A DNA stretch of 32,973 bases from Vulcanimicrobiia bacterium. Lineage in GTDB: Bacteria; Vulcanimicrobiota; Vulcanimicrobiia; Vulcanimicrobiales; Vulcanimicrobiaceae. The notes below the pieces were generated by a model. That model worked only from the letters and a program-made list of their open reading frames with translations. It was not told the origin of the DNA and searched no databases. The number at the start of each line of letters is the position of its first letter. Position 1 is the first letter of the stretch. Shown one piece after another: positions 14,790 through 22,537 of the stretch. The stretch covers positions 1-32,973 of the forward strand of contig JAICWY010000021.1 in NCBI GenBank assembly GCA_025934645.1, in the 5' to 3' direction. Both the position numbers and the translations under genes were made by a program.

Positions 14790-16284
14790 CCACACGGCAT
14801 CGCCGCTGATATTCGAACAAGGTCAGGACGGGCGCGCCAACCGGTACGTGGACGAAGGCGCGCCACTGACGGATTATCTGCCGAAAGACGTGCTGCGCGG
14901 CCATCTTCCGCTGCCCGACAATAGCGAACTTGCCGTAGTCCGGCATTTCACGCGTCTCTCACAGCGCACGTTCGGCATCGACGTCGGCTTCTATCCGCTC
15001 GGATCGTGCACGATGAAGTACAATCCGCGCGTGAACGATGCGATGGCCTCGCTGCCGGCGCTGCGCGATCTGCACCCCTACACGCCGGACGAACTCTCGC
15101 AAGGCGCGCTGCAGATCATGTGGGAACTAGAGCGCACGTTCTGCTCGCTTTTCGGCATGGCGGCGTTTTCGCTCAACCCATCGGCCGGCGCGCACGCCGA
15201 ACTCGCTGCGCTCCTCATCGCGAAAGCGTATTTTAAAGATCGCGGTGAGACGCAGCGCGACAAAGTGATCGTGCCGGATACGGCGCACGGAACGAATCCC
15301 GCATCGGCTGCGATGTGCGGCTTCAAAGTCATCTCGCTCAAGAGCGACGAGCGCGGCCGCGTGAGCGTGGACGAACTCAAAAAGGTGCTCGGGCCGGATA
15401 CCGCGGTGTGTATGATGACCAATCCGAACACCCTTGGATTGTTCGAAGACCACATCCACGAGATCACGCAGGCCGTGCACGAAGCGGGCGGATTGATGTA
15501 TTACGACGGAGCGAATGCCAACGCGTTGATGGGCAATGCGCGCCCCGGCGACATGGGCTTTGACTTGATGCATCTCAACACGCACAAGACGTTCACCATT
15601 CCGCACGGCGGCGGCGGAGCCGGACACGGCCCCGTCGGCGTAGCCGCGCACCTGGTCGATTTTTTGCCGACGCCGTACGTGCGTTCGCGGAAGAAGACGA
15701 ACGGCGCCGCGCACGCGGATCGCGCGCCCAGCGACCAACTGGAGTTTTGGCTGGATTTCGACCGCCCGAAATCGATCGGTCCCATGCGTTCGTTCTGGTC
15801 CAACTTCGCGCACTGCGTGCGCGCGCTCGCGTATATCTATGCGAACGGCGCCGAAGGGCTCACGAAAGTCTCGCAGCTGGCGGTGCTCAACGCAAACTAT
15901 ATCCGCGTGAAGGTGCGCGATTTTCTCGATACGCCGTACGATGAAATCTGCCGGCACGAGTTCGTCGCCTCCGCGCAGGAACTCAAGAAAGAGACCGGCG
16001 TGCGCGCGCTCGACATCGCCAAAGCGTTGTTGGATCGCGGGTTCATGGCGCCGACCATGTACTTTCCGCTCATCGTGCCGGAGTGCCTGATGATCGAACC
16101 GACCGAGACGGAGTCGAAAGAAACGCTCGACGAATTTATCGGCGCGCTGCGCGAGATCGTGCAAGCGGCAAAGAGCGATCCCGAAGCTATCATGGCGGCG
16201 CCGCAGTACACCGTCGTCGGGCGCTTAGACGAAACGAAAGCAGCACGGCAGCCGGATCTGCGCTGGCGTCCGGCGACGGCATAG
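14770..16284 (+). CDS. gcvPB: glycine dehydrogenase (decarboxylating) subunit 2
   Basis: This C-terminal half of the P protein, about 504 residues, holds the PLP-binding lysine, Lys273 in HLNTHKTFTIPHGGGG. The segments FYPLGSCTMKYNPR and PDTAHGTNPASAAMCGF are also diagnostic. With GcvPA it decarboxylates glycine and passes the aminomethyl group to the H protein. I chose ATG 14770 over an earlier ATG at 14722 because AGAGG lies just upstream and the family N-terminus (LIFEQGQDGR) begins a few residues later. The lipoamide dehydrogenase gene needed to reoxidise H protein is absent from the operon. Confidence 0.96.
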   Translation: MTRFASDHTASPLIFEQGQDGRANRYVDEGAPLTDYLPKDVLRGHLPLPDNSELAVVRHFTRLSQRTFGIDVGFYPLGSCTMKYNPRVNDAMASLPALRDLHPYTPDELSQGALQIMWELERTFCSLFGMAAFSLNPSAGAHAELAALLIAKAYFKDRGETQRDKVIVPDTAHGTNPASAAMCGFKVISLKSDERGRVSVDELKKVLGPDTAVCMMTNPNTLGLFEDHIHEITQAVHEAGGLMYYDGANANALMGNARPGDMGFDLMHLNTHKTFTIPHGGGGAGHGPVGVAAHLVDFLPTPYVRSRKKTNGAAHADRAPSDQLEFWLDFDRPKSIGPMRSFWSNFAHCVRALAYIYANGAEGLTKVSQLAVLNANYIRVKVRDFLDTPYDEICRHEFVASAQELKKETGVRALDIAKALLDRGFMAPTMYFPLIVPECLMIEPTETESKETLDEFIGALREIVQAAKSDPEAIMAAPQYTVVGRLDETKAARQPDLRWRPATA

Positions 16285-16303
16285 CGCGGGCACTGACCGC
16301 GCT

Positions 16304-16714
16304 ATGAGCCAGCGCGGTTTCTCGCTTCTCGAGGCGGTTATCGTCGCGGCGATCGTAGCAACGGTCGCCGCGTTCTTTTTCAGCACTTCACTCAGCTCGC
16401 AGCCTGCCGCCGAGCACAGCGCGGTCGCGCAGTTCGACGCGGCGCTTGCCTATGCGCGTGCCGCCGCTTCTGCAAGCGGCAGCGCGACGATGACGTTCGC
16501 GCCGCAGAATGCCGGCACGGAAATTTCCGTTGGCGGTGCGCCGCCGTTTGAAATCGACGCATCGGTGCGCGATAAGACACTCGGACCGCCGCCCTTTTCG
16601 CTCGTGCTGAACGCGGCCGGTCACGCCTCGGGGGCAGGTTGCCCGGCAGCGGGTTGGGAGCTGACCATCCAATCCGGAGCCAAGGCGGCCGTAAGGTCGC
16701 TCGCCTGCCGGTAG
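16304..16714 (+). CDS. type IV pilin-like/pseudopilin with class III signal
   Basis: This 136-residue protein begins MSQRGFSLLEAVIVAAIVATVAAFF, a textbook prepilin signal. The prepilin peptidase would cleave Gly5-Phe6, Glu10 is the conserved fifth residue of the mature chain, and a hydrophobic helix follows. The rest is a small beta-rich domain with two Cys (near 115 and 135) that could form the C-terminal loop. The layout is like FimT/GspH minor pilins. It lies 19 bases after gcvPB with no other pilus gene nearby, so it is an orphan placed at the end of the metabolic operon. Confidence 0.85.
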   Translation: MSQRGFSLLEAVIVAAIVATVAAFFFSTSLSSQPAAEHSAVAQFDAALAYARAAASASGSATMTFAPQNAGTEISVGGAPPFEIDASVRDKTLGPPPFSLVLNAAGHASGAGCPAAGWELTIQSGAKAAVRSLACR

Positions 16715-16774
16715 TAGGGCCTATGACCCCCCTGCCGGCGCGAAAAAGGGGCCACCTTCCGCAGGCCGCTTCTT

Positions 16775-16827
16775 GGAGGCCTCCGGTATAATTGAGGTAA
16801 CAGGAGGCGCCCGTTGGGGGCGCCTTT
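16775..16827 (+). promoter_or_regulatory. candidate promoter, palindrome and terminator-like stem before the Nudix-scpAB operon
   Basis: Within the 136-base gap before the Nudix gene three elements follow each other. GGAGGCCTCC (16775-16784) is a perfect 10-base palindrome. TATAAT (16787-16792) is a perfect -10 box, but no good -35 box lies 16-18 bases upstream. AGGCGCCC (16805-16812) / GGGCGCCT (16818-16825) is an 8-bp stem with a 5-base loop and TTT. If the -10 box works, the start near 16799 puts the stem in the first 30 bases of the mRNA, like an attenuator. If not, the stem simply terminates the gcv-pilin transcript. The gene itself has a good ribosome site AGGGG at 16839-16843. Confidence 0.45.
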
Positions 16828-16850
16828 CCGGTCCTTTTAGGGGCTTTTAG

Positions 16851-17330
16851 ATGCGAATCAAATACGAGGTTTCGGCTGGTGGGCTAGTGCTACGCCGCCG
16901 CGAGTCGACGTACGATGCACTGCTCATCGGACGCGGCACGCCGCGTGTTTGGACGTTGCCCAAAGGCCATGTCGAAGCGAAAGAATCGCACGAGCAGGCC
17001 GCGCTTCGCGAAGTTCGCGAAGAGACGGGCTGCTGGGCTGAGCTCATCGTCAAACTCAACGACATTTCGTATTGGTTCTACCTGAACCGCGCCAAACATA
17101 AAAAGTCGGTAACGTTCTACCTGATGCGGTATTTGAGCGGCGACACGGCGAACCACGATCACGAAGTAGACGAGGCGCGCTGGTTCGACGTCATGGCGGC
17201 GAAGAAGGCGCTCAAATACGTGAACGAAAAGCGGTTAATCGATTTGGGCCTCGACTATCTGATCGCGAATCCCACAGCATTCGGCGACGTTCCGATCGTC
17301 GCGAGGACGGCAGAACAGAGAACCTCTTGA
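16851..17330 (+). CDS. Nudix hydrolase
   Basis: This 159-residue protein has a complete Nudix box at 39-61: Gly39, Glu45, Arg53-Glu54, Glu57-Glu58 and Gly60 in the GHVEAKESHEQAALREVREETG stretch, with Cys61 in the last (usually aliphatic) place. WTLPKGHVE and the following beta strands resemble the Ap4A hydrolase/MutT-like group that cleaves dinucleoside polyphosphates or damaged nucleotides. The substrate is not determined. It is the first gene of a unit with scpA, whose TTG start overlaps this stop (TTGA). Confidence 0.92.
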   Translation: MRIKYEVSAGGLVLRRRESTYDALLIGRGTPRVWTLPKGHVEAKESHEQAALREVREETGCWAELIVKLNDISYWFYLNRAKHKKSVTFYLMRYLSGDTANHDHEVDEARWFDVMAAKKALKYVNEKRLIDLGLDYLIANPTAFGDVPIVARTAEQRTS

Positions 17331-18121
17331 GTCTAACGGATCCCCAAGTTCTTTCCGCGGCTACCGAAGATTCTCAGAACGCCGGCGAGCAGCTCAAGCT
17401 GCGCGTCAGTTTCGAGGTTTTCGACGGCCCGCTGGACCTGCTGCTCAGCCTGGTCAAAGAACGGCAGCTCGATATCGCCACTGTTCCGCTCGCCACCGTC
17501 GCGGAGCAGTATTTGACGTACATTTCGATGATGGATGCGCTCGACGTCGAGATCGCCGCCGAGTATTTGGTGATCGCCGCCACGCTGGTCTTTTTGAAAT
17601 CCAAAGCGCTGCTGCCGCCGATCCCGAGCGAGTTTCAGGACGAAGAGGGCGAGACGCCCGAGCAAGTCGAGGAGCGTCTGCGCCAGCGCCTCATCGCGTA
17701 CTCGAAGTACCGTGAAGTGGGCGAGGAACTGCGCACGCGCCAGCTGGAAGCATCGTCGTATTATTACCGCGACACGGGCGACCCGGTCAGCGAGTTGCGT
17801 CAGCGCTATCGCGTCGATCCGGAGAAACTCACGCGCGCGTTCATTGCAATGCTTCGTACCGCTCGTCCGGAAAAGCGCACGATCGCGCGCGAGCGGCTCT
17901 CGCTCATGGCATCGATGGATTACATCATGCGCCGCGTCCGCGAGGACGGCGAAGCGCTCTTCTCCAAACTCTGTCACGAACTGGGCATGTCGCGTGAGTC
18001 CATCATCGTCACGTTTTTGGCGATCCTGGAACTCATCCGGCGTCACCGGGTCGATTTCGAACAGCCGGAGCTGTTCGACGATATCCGCGTCTTTCCGATC
18101 ACCGCACCTGCGAACACCTAA
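17327..18121 (+). CDS. scpA: segregation and condensation protein A (kleisin)
   Basis: This 264-residue kleisin bridges the SMC heads and binds ScpB dimers in the bacterial condensin. The N-terminal domain FEVFDGPLDLLLSLVKERQLDI is the SMC-neck-binding signature and is followed by EYLVIAATLVFLKSKALLP. The C-terminal winged helix, from about residue 185 to the end, is also present. The middle is Glu/Arg-rich. The first 20 residues are a poorly conserved extension, so a start further in is possible. TTG 17327 is favoured by its overlap with the Nudix stop. scpB begins on the next base after the stop. Confidence 0.95.
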   Translation: MSLTDPQVLSAATEDSQNAGEQLKLRVSFEVFDGPLDLLLSLVKERQLDIATVPLATVAEQYLTYISMMDALDVEIAAEYLVIAATLVFLKSKALLPPIPSEFQDEEGETPEQVEERLRQRLIAYSKYREVGEELRTRQLEASSYYYRDTGDPVSELRQRYRVDPEKLTRAFIAMLRTARPEKRTIARERLSLMASMDYIMRRVREDGEALFSKLCHELGMSRESIIVTFLAILELIRRHRVDFEQPELFDDIRVFPITAPANT

Positions 18122-18778
18122 GTGAATACGACAGAAACAGAACAAGAAACCATCGAGACCGTCGAACTGCTGCGCCGTCCTATTGAGGCGCTGCTTTTCG
18201 TGGCCAGTGAATCGCTGACGATCAAGCAAATCGCGAAGCTCACGCACGCGACGGAAGTGGAAGTCGCCGCGGCGCTGCAGCAAATTGAGGCCGAGTACGC
18301 CGAACGCGGCATCGTGCTGCGCGAAATTGCGGGGGGCTACAGATTCGCCAGTGCGCCGTCTGCGCGCGAAGTGGTCGAAGCCTATCTGCTGCCGCCCAAA
18401 TCCAGCCTGTCGACGCCTGCGCTTGAAACGCTGGCGATCGTCGCATACATGCAGCCCGTCACGAAGAGCGAAATCGAATCCATCCGCGGGGTCGCCTCCG
18501 ATAGCGTCGTTTCAACGCTGGTGGATCGGAAACTCATCGACGAAGCCGGCCGTAAAGACGTGGTCGGCCGCCCGATGCTCTACAAAACGACGCCTGAATT
18601 CCTGGAGTCGTTCGGGCTGCGTTCGCTCGACGATCTGCCGCCCATGGAACTCGAGCAAGGGCAACCGCTGGAGTTGGATCTGCTCACCGCCAACCTGACT
18701 GCAAACGTTCCCGTGCAAACGGAAGAGCCGCAGGCCGAAGAGCCGCAGTCCGAGAGCGTTTCCGAAGAACAGGCATGA
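18122..18778 (+). CDS. scpB: segregation and condensation protein B
   Basis: This 218-residue protein consists of two tandem winged-helix domains (residues about 15-95 and 96-175), with LRRPIEALLFVASESLTIKQIA and LETLAIVAYMQPVTKSEIESIRGV as hallmarks. A repetitive acidic tail follows (EEPQAEEPQSES). ScpB dimerises and binds the ScpA linker. It starts with GTG directly after the scpA TAA, with no spacer. Its own stop overlaps the methyltransferase ATG (ATGA). Confidence 0.95.
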   Translation: MNTTETEQETIETVELLRRPIEALLFVASESLTIKQIAKLTHATEVEVAAALQQIEAEYAERGIVLREIAGGYRFASAPSAREVVEAYLLPPKSSLSTPALETLAIVAYMQPVTKSEIESIRGVASDSVVSTLVDRKLIDEAGRKDVVGRPMLYKTTPEFLESFGLRSLDDLPPMELEQGQPLELDLLTANLTANVPVQTEEPQAEEPQSESVSEEQA

Positions 18779-19518
18779 GCCCCGACCCGTGGCAGCCGCT
18801 TGCGGAGGCGTACGCCGCCAACCGCACGGGATATTCCGGTGAATTGTACGACACGATCGCGGCGTTCGGGTTACGCCGCGGCGTGTCGATCTTGGACCTC
18901 GGATGCGGGACCGGCATCGCCGCGATGCCGTTTGCGTCGAACGGCTTTCCGGTAACCGGCGTCGATCCGTCCGAAGCGATGCTTGCCAAAGCGCGAGCCG
19001 CGATACCACATGCGGAATTCGTACAAGCTTCGGCGGAGAGCTTACCCTTTACCGGCGAGCGCTTCGACGTCGTAATCAGCGCGCAGGCGTTTCATTGGTT
19101 CGACCGCCTCAAAGCGTTCGGCGAGATCGAGCGGGTGCTTCGACCCGGCGGCATCGTCGCAATCTGGTGGAAACAACTGATGACGCAAGATCCGGTGAGC
19201 GAGATCACTTGCGAAACGTTCCGCTCGCTAGGCGTTGAGCCGCCGGCAAACGGCTTGAGCGGCGGATTTCGCGAGTTTTACGGCGCGGCGGGCTTGGTAG
19301 ACCAAACGTTACGCGTACTTCCGTGGCGTAGCGCGATGCCGCTCGAGCAGTACGTCGGAGAAGAACGCTCCCGGCGCAGCACGCGCGACGCGCTCGGCGA
19401 GAACAGCGAACGCTATTTCGCGGAACTGGAGCGGCGCTTGCACGAGCGTTTCGGCGCGGGAAATCCGGCGCTTCCGCTTGCGTACCTGCAATATCTTTAC
19501 TTGGCGAAGAAGCGCTAA
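18775..19518 (+). CDS. class I SAM-dependent methyltransferase
   Basis: This 247-residue protein has a Rossmann-type methyltransferase domain. Motif I is ILDLGCGTGIAA (39-50) and Asp64 in TGVDPSEAML binds the ribose of AdoMet. SAESLPFTGERFDVVISAQAFHWF (motifs II-III) is typical of Methyltransf_11 enzymes of the UbiE/BioC/trans-aconitate type. No acceptor can be named. It is coupled by ATGA to scpB and by TAATG to nfo, so it sits inside the chromosome-maintenance operon. Confidence 0.87.
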   Translation: MSPDPWQPLAEAYAANRTGYSGELYDTIAAFGLRRGVSILDLGCGTGIAAMPFASNGFPVTGVDPSEAMLAKARAAIPHAEFVQASAESLPFTGERFDVVISAQAFHWFDRLKAFGEIERVLRPGGIVAIWWKQLMTQDPVSEITCETFRSLGVEPPANGLSGGFREFYGAAGLVDQTLRVLPWRSAMPLEQYVGEERSRRSTRDALGENSERYFAELERRLHERFGAGNPALPLAYLQYLYLAKKR

Positions 19519-20369
19519 TGCGGATCGGAGCGCACGTCCGCGTAAGCGCCGGTTACGCGGCGGCGATCGACTACGCCAAGCGGTTGAAATGCTCGGCGAT
19601 CCAAATTTTCTCGAGCAATCCGCGCAGCTACCGTACTTCGCCGCCGAATAGACCGGCGCTCGAATCTTTCAAAGCGGCCCGCCGGGAAGCCGGCATCGAT
19701 CCGTGCGCGATCCATACGCCGTATCTGATCAATCTGGCGAGCGACGATCCGAAGATCATGGCCGGTTCGCTCGGCTTGCTGAAGGCGGATCTCGCGTCGG
19801 CTGAAGCCGGCGGCATCCGTTACGTCAACACGCATTTGGGTTCGTACGGAAAGCGCGATCGCAACGAAGGTTTCGTCTCGGCTTGCCGGCTGTTGGAAGA
19901 AGCGCTGGAAGGCATCGGACCGGACGTGTATTTAGTGCTCGAGAATTCGGCCGGCGCAGGGTCGCTGTGCGGCGGCACGCTCGAAGAGCTGGGGCGCTTT
20001 ATCAAATCGCTCGATCATCCGCATCTGGGCGTCTGTCTGGACACGGCGCACGCGTGGGCGGCCGGATATGAAATCAATTCTCAGCCCGGCGTCGACCGGT
20101 TCTTGTATGAAGCCGCCGAAACGATCGGTCTGGATCGCGTGCACATGTTCCATTTCAACGACACCGAAGTGCCGCTGGGCGGCAACCGCGATCGCCATCA
20201 TCACATCGGCGAAGGGAACATCGGTTTCGAAGGCTTCCGCGCTCTGGCAATGCGGCCGGAGCTGCGCGATAAAACCGCAATCCTGGAAACCCCGGGCGAA
20301 GAAGCGGACGACCTGCGCAACATGGAAACGATCCGCGCCATCTTCAAAGGCGCCGGCCACGCAGTTTAA
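19518..20369 (+). CDS. nfo: deoxyribonuclease IV (AP endonuclease, EndoIV/Nfo family)
   Basis: This 283-residue TIM-barrel enzyme cleaves DNA 5' to abasic sites and trims 3' blocking groups. The trinuclear zinc ligands are visible in order: His in AIHTPYLINLAS and NTHLGS, Glu in LENSAG, Asp/His in VCLDTAHAWAAGY, His and Asp in MFHFNDTEVPLG, His in DRHHHIGEG, and the final Glu in ILETPG. Length is normal. Its ATG overlaps the previous stop (TAATG). With dinB downstream it forms a repair pair. Confidence 0.96.
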   Translation: MRIGAHVRVSAGYAAAIDYAKRLKCSAIQIFSSNPRSYRTSPPNRPALESFKAARREAGIDPCAIHTPYLINLASDDPKIMAGSLGLLKADLASAEAGGIRYVNTHLGSYGKRDRNEGFVSACRLLEEALEGIGPDVYLVLENSAGAGSLCGGTLEELGRFIKSLDHPHLGVCLDTAHAWAAGYEINSQPGVDRFLYEAAETIGLDRVHMFHFNDTEVPLGGNRDRHHHIGEGNIGFEGFRALAMRPELRDKTAILETPGEEADDLRNMETIRAIFKGAGHAV

Positions 20370-20531
20370 GCGGCGCCCTCGGGGAGAGTGTACAGTGGCA
20401 GAACGGACGAGGCGCCATGAGGTCGTGGGGGCCCCACCGCAGATGGGGGGCGCGGATAGCGACCAGGAAGGGAGCATGTCGTCCCGCACACGATGTGCAG
20501 TGGGGACGACTGCTAGGCCGCAGCGCCTTTT
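20370..20531 (+). ncRNA. candidate structured RNA segment between nfo and dinB
   Basis: This stretch can fold strongly. GTCGTCCC (20478-20485) pairs with GGGACGAC (20503-20510) and, inside it, GCACA (20486-20490) with TGTGC (20494-20498), giving a 13-bp stem with one bulge. GGTCG (20421-20425) pairs with CGACC (20460-20464), closing a region with two smaller stems (GGGG/CCCC near 20427-20435; CCGC/GCGG). GGCGC near 20372 can pair with GCGCC (20523-20527), which is followed by TTTT like a terminator. It matches no RNA family that I can name. It overlaps the small ORF at 20395-20538, and the two readings compete, although both may hold. Confidence 0.3.
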
Positions 20532-20538
20532 AAAATGA
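20395..20538 (+). CDS. possible 47-residue small protein coupled to dinB
   Basis: A GTG at 20395 opens a 47-codon frame ending in TGA at 20536-20538, which overlaps the dinB ATG (ATGA). A strong ribosome site GGGGAGAG (20381-20388) stands about 7 bases before it. dinB itself lacks any ribosome site, and coupling to this frame would explain how it is translated. The product is hydrophilic and Arg/Gly/Ser-rich (begins MAERTRRHEVVGAP), with one Cys and no known domain. Third-position GC is about two-thirds by my count, somewhat low for a gene in this region. The alternative is a structured leader RNA. Confidence 0.4.
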   Translation: MAERTRRHEVVGAPPQMGGADSDQEGSMSSRTRCAVGTTARPQRLLK

Positions 20539-21575
20539 TCTCGCACTTCGACGTCGATGCGTTTTATGCGAGCGTCGAAATACGCGATAATCCAACGCTG
20601 CGCGGAAAACCGGTGGCCGTTGCGGGTTCGAGCCGGCGTGCCGTCGTGCTCACGGCTTCGTACGAAGCGCGCCCGTTCGGCGTGAAGTCCGCGGTGCCGC
20701 TCTATAAGGCGTTGCAGGCGTGTCCCCAGCTCGTCGTCGTGCCGCCGAACATGCAGAAATACCGCGACGTGTCGCGCGAGATTTTCCGGATCTTCGAAAG
20801 CCGCGGCCATAAAGTGCAAGGACTCTCGATGGACGAGGCGTTCGTCGATCTCGGTTCCGTCTCACCCGAAGAAGCCGCCCGGCTGGCGCAAACGATCCGC
20901 GATGAGATTCTTACGGCCGTCGGACTGACGGTTAGCGCCGGTGTTGCGACCGGAAAGATGGTCGCGAAGATTCTCTCGGATTCGTGCAAGCCGAACGGCC
21001 TGCACATGCTGCGCCCGGGCGAGGAGGCCGCGTTTCTCGCGCCGCGTCCCGTGGGACGCCTGTGGGGCGTCGGCCCTAAGACGCAAACGCGCCTGCAAGA
21101 GCGAGGCATCACCACCATCGGGGACGTCGCGGCACTCCCGGACGATCAGTGCAAAGCGATCTTCGGTTCCTGGGGATTGGAACTGCGGGAGCTCGCGCGC
21201 GGCAACGACACGCGTCCGGTCGAAGCGGATCGCGAAACGAAGTCTATTTCAACGGAAGAAACGTTCGAATACGACGTGCGCGATCAGCGCCGCCTGCGCG
21301 AAGTCTTGCGCGAACAAGCGATCGAACTCGCGCAAAAGCTCGAGCGGGAAGGCCTCTGCGCGTGCACGATCGGCATTAAAATCAAACGTTCCGATTTTAC
21401 GATTGTCGCGCGTCAGACGAATCTTGCCGAACCTACGGCGGAAGCGCGGCGCATCTATTACGCCGCGGTGCATTGCCTCCGGCGCGCCGATTTATCGAAT
21501 AAAGCGGTACGTCTGCTCGGAACGCGCGTGGCTTCGCTCATCGTGGGGGAGCCGCGTCAACAGAGCTTGTTTTAA
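20535..21575 (+). CDS. dinB: DNA polymerase IV (Y-family translesion polymerase)
   Basis: This 346-residue protein has the catalytic acidic residues Asp6 (FDVDAFYASVE) and Asp100-Glu101 (LSMDEAFVDLG), the steric-gate region with the YEARPFGV block, a thumb with LWGVGPKTQTRLQERGI (helix-hairpin-helix) and the little-finger domain. It ends in QQSLF (342-346), a clear sliding-clamp-binding motif. The start is fixed by the conserved N-terminus, but only TTTTAAA precedes it, with no ribosome site; the overlap with the frame ending at 20538 suggests coupling. No LexA-type box is recognisable. The stop interlocks with that of the minus-strand acetyltransferase (TTAA). Confidence 0.95.
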   Translation: MISHFDVDAFYASVEIRDNPTLRGKPVAVAGSSRRAVVLTASYEARPFGVKSAVPLYKALQACPQLVVVPPNMQKYRDVSREIFRIFESRGHKVQGLSMDEAFVDLGSVSPEEAARLAQTIRDEILTAVGLTVSAGVATGKMVAKILSDSCKPNGLHMLRPGEEAAFLAPRPVGRLWGVGPKTQTRLQERGITTIGDVAALPDDQCKAIFGSWGLELRELARGNDTRPVEADRETKSISTEETFEYDVRDQRRLREVLREQAIELAQKLEREGLCACTIGIKIKRSDFTIVARQTNLAEPTAEARRIYYAAVHCLRRADLSNKAVRLLGTRVASLIVGEPRQQSLF

Positions 21576-22537
21576 ATGTGATCCAGCGGCCACACGCCGT
21601 CGGCCGGCGATGCGGCCTGGGCGCGCCCTAAAAAACGCGTTCCGTTCGCACTGAGCGGCGCGATCATCCAGATCGCATCTGCGCGGCGGCGAACCGAACC
21701 GCGCGGCAGAAGCCGCCGGGCGCCGTCGGGCGGAAGCCACCCCGCGATGCGGCGGAGATCGGCGGCCGCGCTGCGCAAAAGCGCCGGGATCAGATCGCTC
21801 CCGGCATCGGTGCAGCCGAATTCTTCGAGAACGTATGCATCGCGCGCGGGTTCCCTCCGCCCGAGCACGTACGCGGCAATGCCGCGATTGCCGCGAACCA
21901 GCAGATCTGCGAAGTGGCCGTCTTCAAAGGCGCCTTGCGCGCTGCGCCGTAAGCGCAGCCACTCCCACAGACTCGGCGAGCGCAAAAAACGCCATTCGCG
22001 CGTGCCGTCCATCGTCTCGAAGCATTTGCGGACGCCGCTCCAGTCGCGTTCGCCAATGGGCTCGACTGCGACGCGCGTGTATGCAAGCGCGTCGGCCCGC
22101 AGCGAAATCGCGCGCGACGGCAATTCGCGAAAGCCGAGTTCCTTGTAAAATTGCGGATGGATGTCCGAGAACAAATACGCAAAGTCGAAGCCTTCGTTTT
22201 TCGCACGATCCAGCGCTAGGCCGAGCATCGCGCTGGCGTAGCCGCACTTCCGGCGATCTTCGGGCGTGAAGACGGCGCCGATGCCGATAGCGCGCAGCGG
22301 AATCCCCTCGGCGATCGCCGCGCGTTCGTAGCGTTTGAACGAGGCCAGGTCGCTTCCCGCGTCGCCGGCAAGCGAGAAAGTGCGGTACGACTTACGCCCG
22401 TACGCAGATTGCGCGAGCGACGAGGTTTGTGAGACGTAGGCGTCCATCGGCCTGCCGGCCGCCCAAAGCGCGTGCGTGTGCGGCAACACGCGGGCGGCGT
22501 ACTCCTCCGCGTTCATTTCGCGCAGCTCGAAACTCAT
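21572..22537 (-). CDS. GNAT-family N-acetyltransferase
   Basis: This 321-residue protein has an N-terminal acetyltransferase domain (about 1-160). The acetyl-CoA loop is EDRRKCGYASAMLGLALDRA (the R-x-x-G-x-A pattern), with AIGIGAVFTP before it and FYKELGF after it, a typical GNAT layout. The C-terminal half (about 165-321) has a further alpha/beta domain, as in the two-domain Eis-like enzymes. The acceptor is unknown. It is the last gene of a three-gene minus-strand operon, coupled to the helicase by an ATGA overlap. Confidence 0.85.
   Translation of the reverse strand: MSFELREMNAEEYAARVLPHTHALWAAGRPMDAYVSQTSSLAQSAYGRKSYRTFSLAGDAGSDLASFKRYERAAIAEGIPLRAIGIGAVFTPEDRRKCGYASAMLGLALDRAKNEGFDFAYLFSDIHPQFYKELGFRELPSRAISLRADALAYTRVAVEPIGERDWSGVRKCFETMDGTREWRFLRSPSLWEWLRLRRSAQGAFEDGHFADLLVRGNRGIAAYVLGRREPARDAYVLEEFGCTDAGSDLIPALLRSAAADLRRIAGWLPPDGARRLLPRGSVRRRADAIWMIAPLSANGTRFLGRAQAASPADGVWPLDHI

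Noticed and set aside
15127-16164. 345-codon antisense frame within gcvPB
   Set aside because: Shadow of a fully conserved gcvPB; composition typical of antisense GC-rich frames.
20461-20485. SRP (4.5S) RNA apical loop-like string CCAGGAAGGGAGCA
   Set aside because: The GGAA tetraloop and AGCA side look similar, but the required 5' side of the symmetric loop (AGG before the CC) is missing, so the domain IV signature is not satisfied.
20370-20540. LexA/SOS box upstream of dinB
   Set aside because: I found no GAAC-N4-GTTC or CTG-N10-CAG palindrome in the gap.
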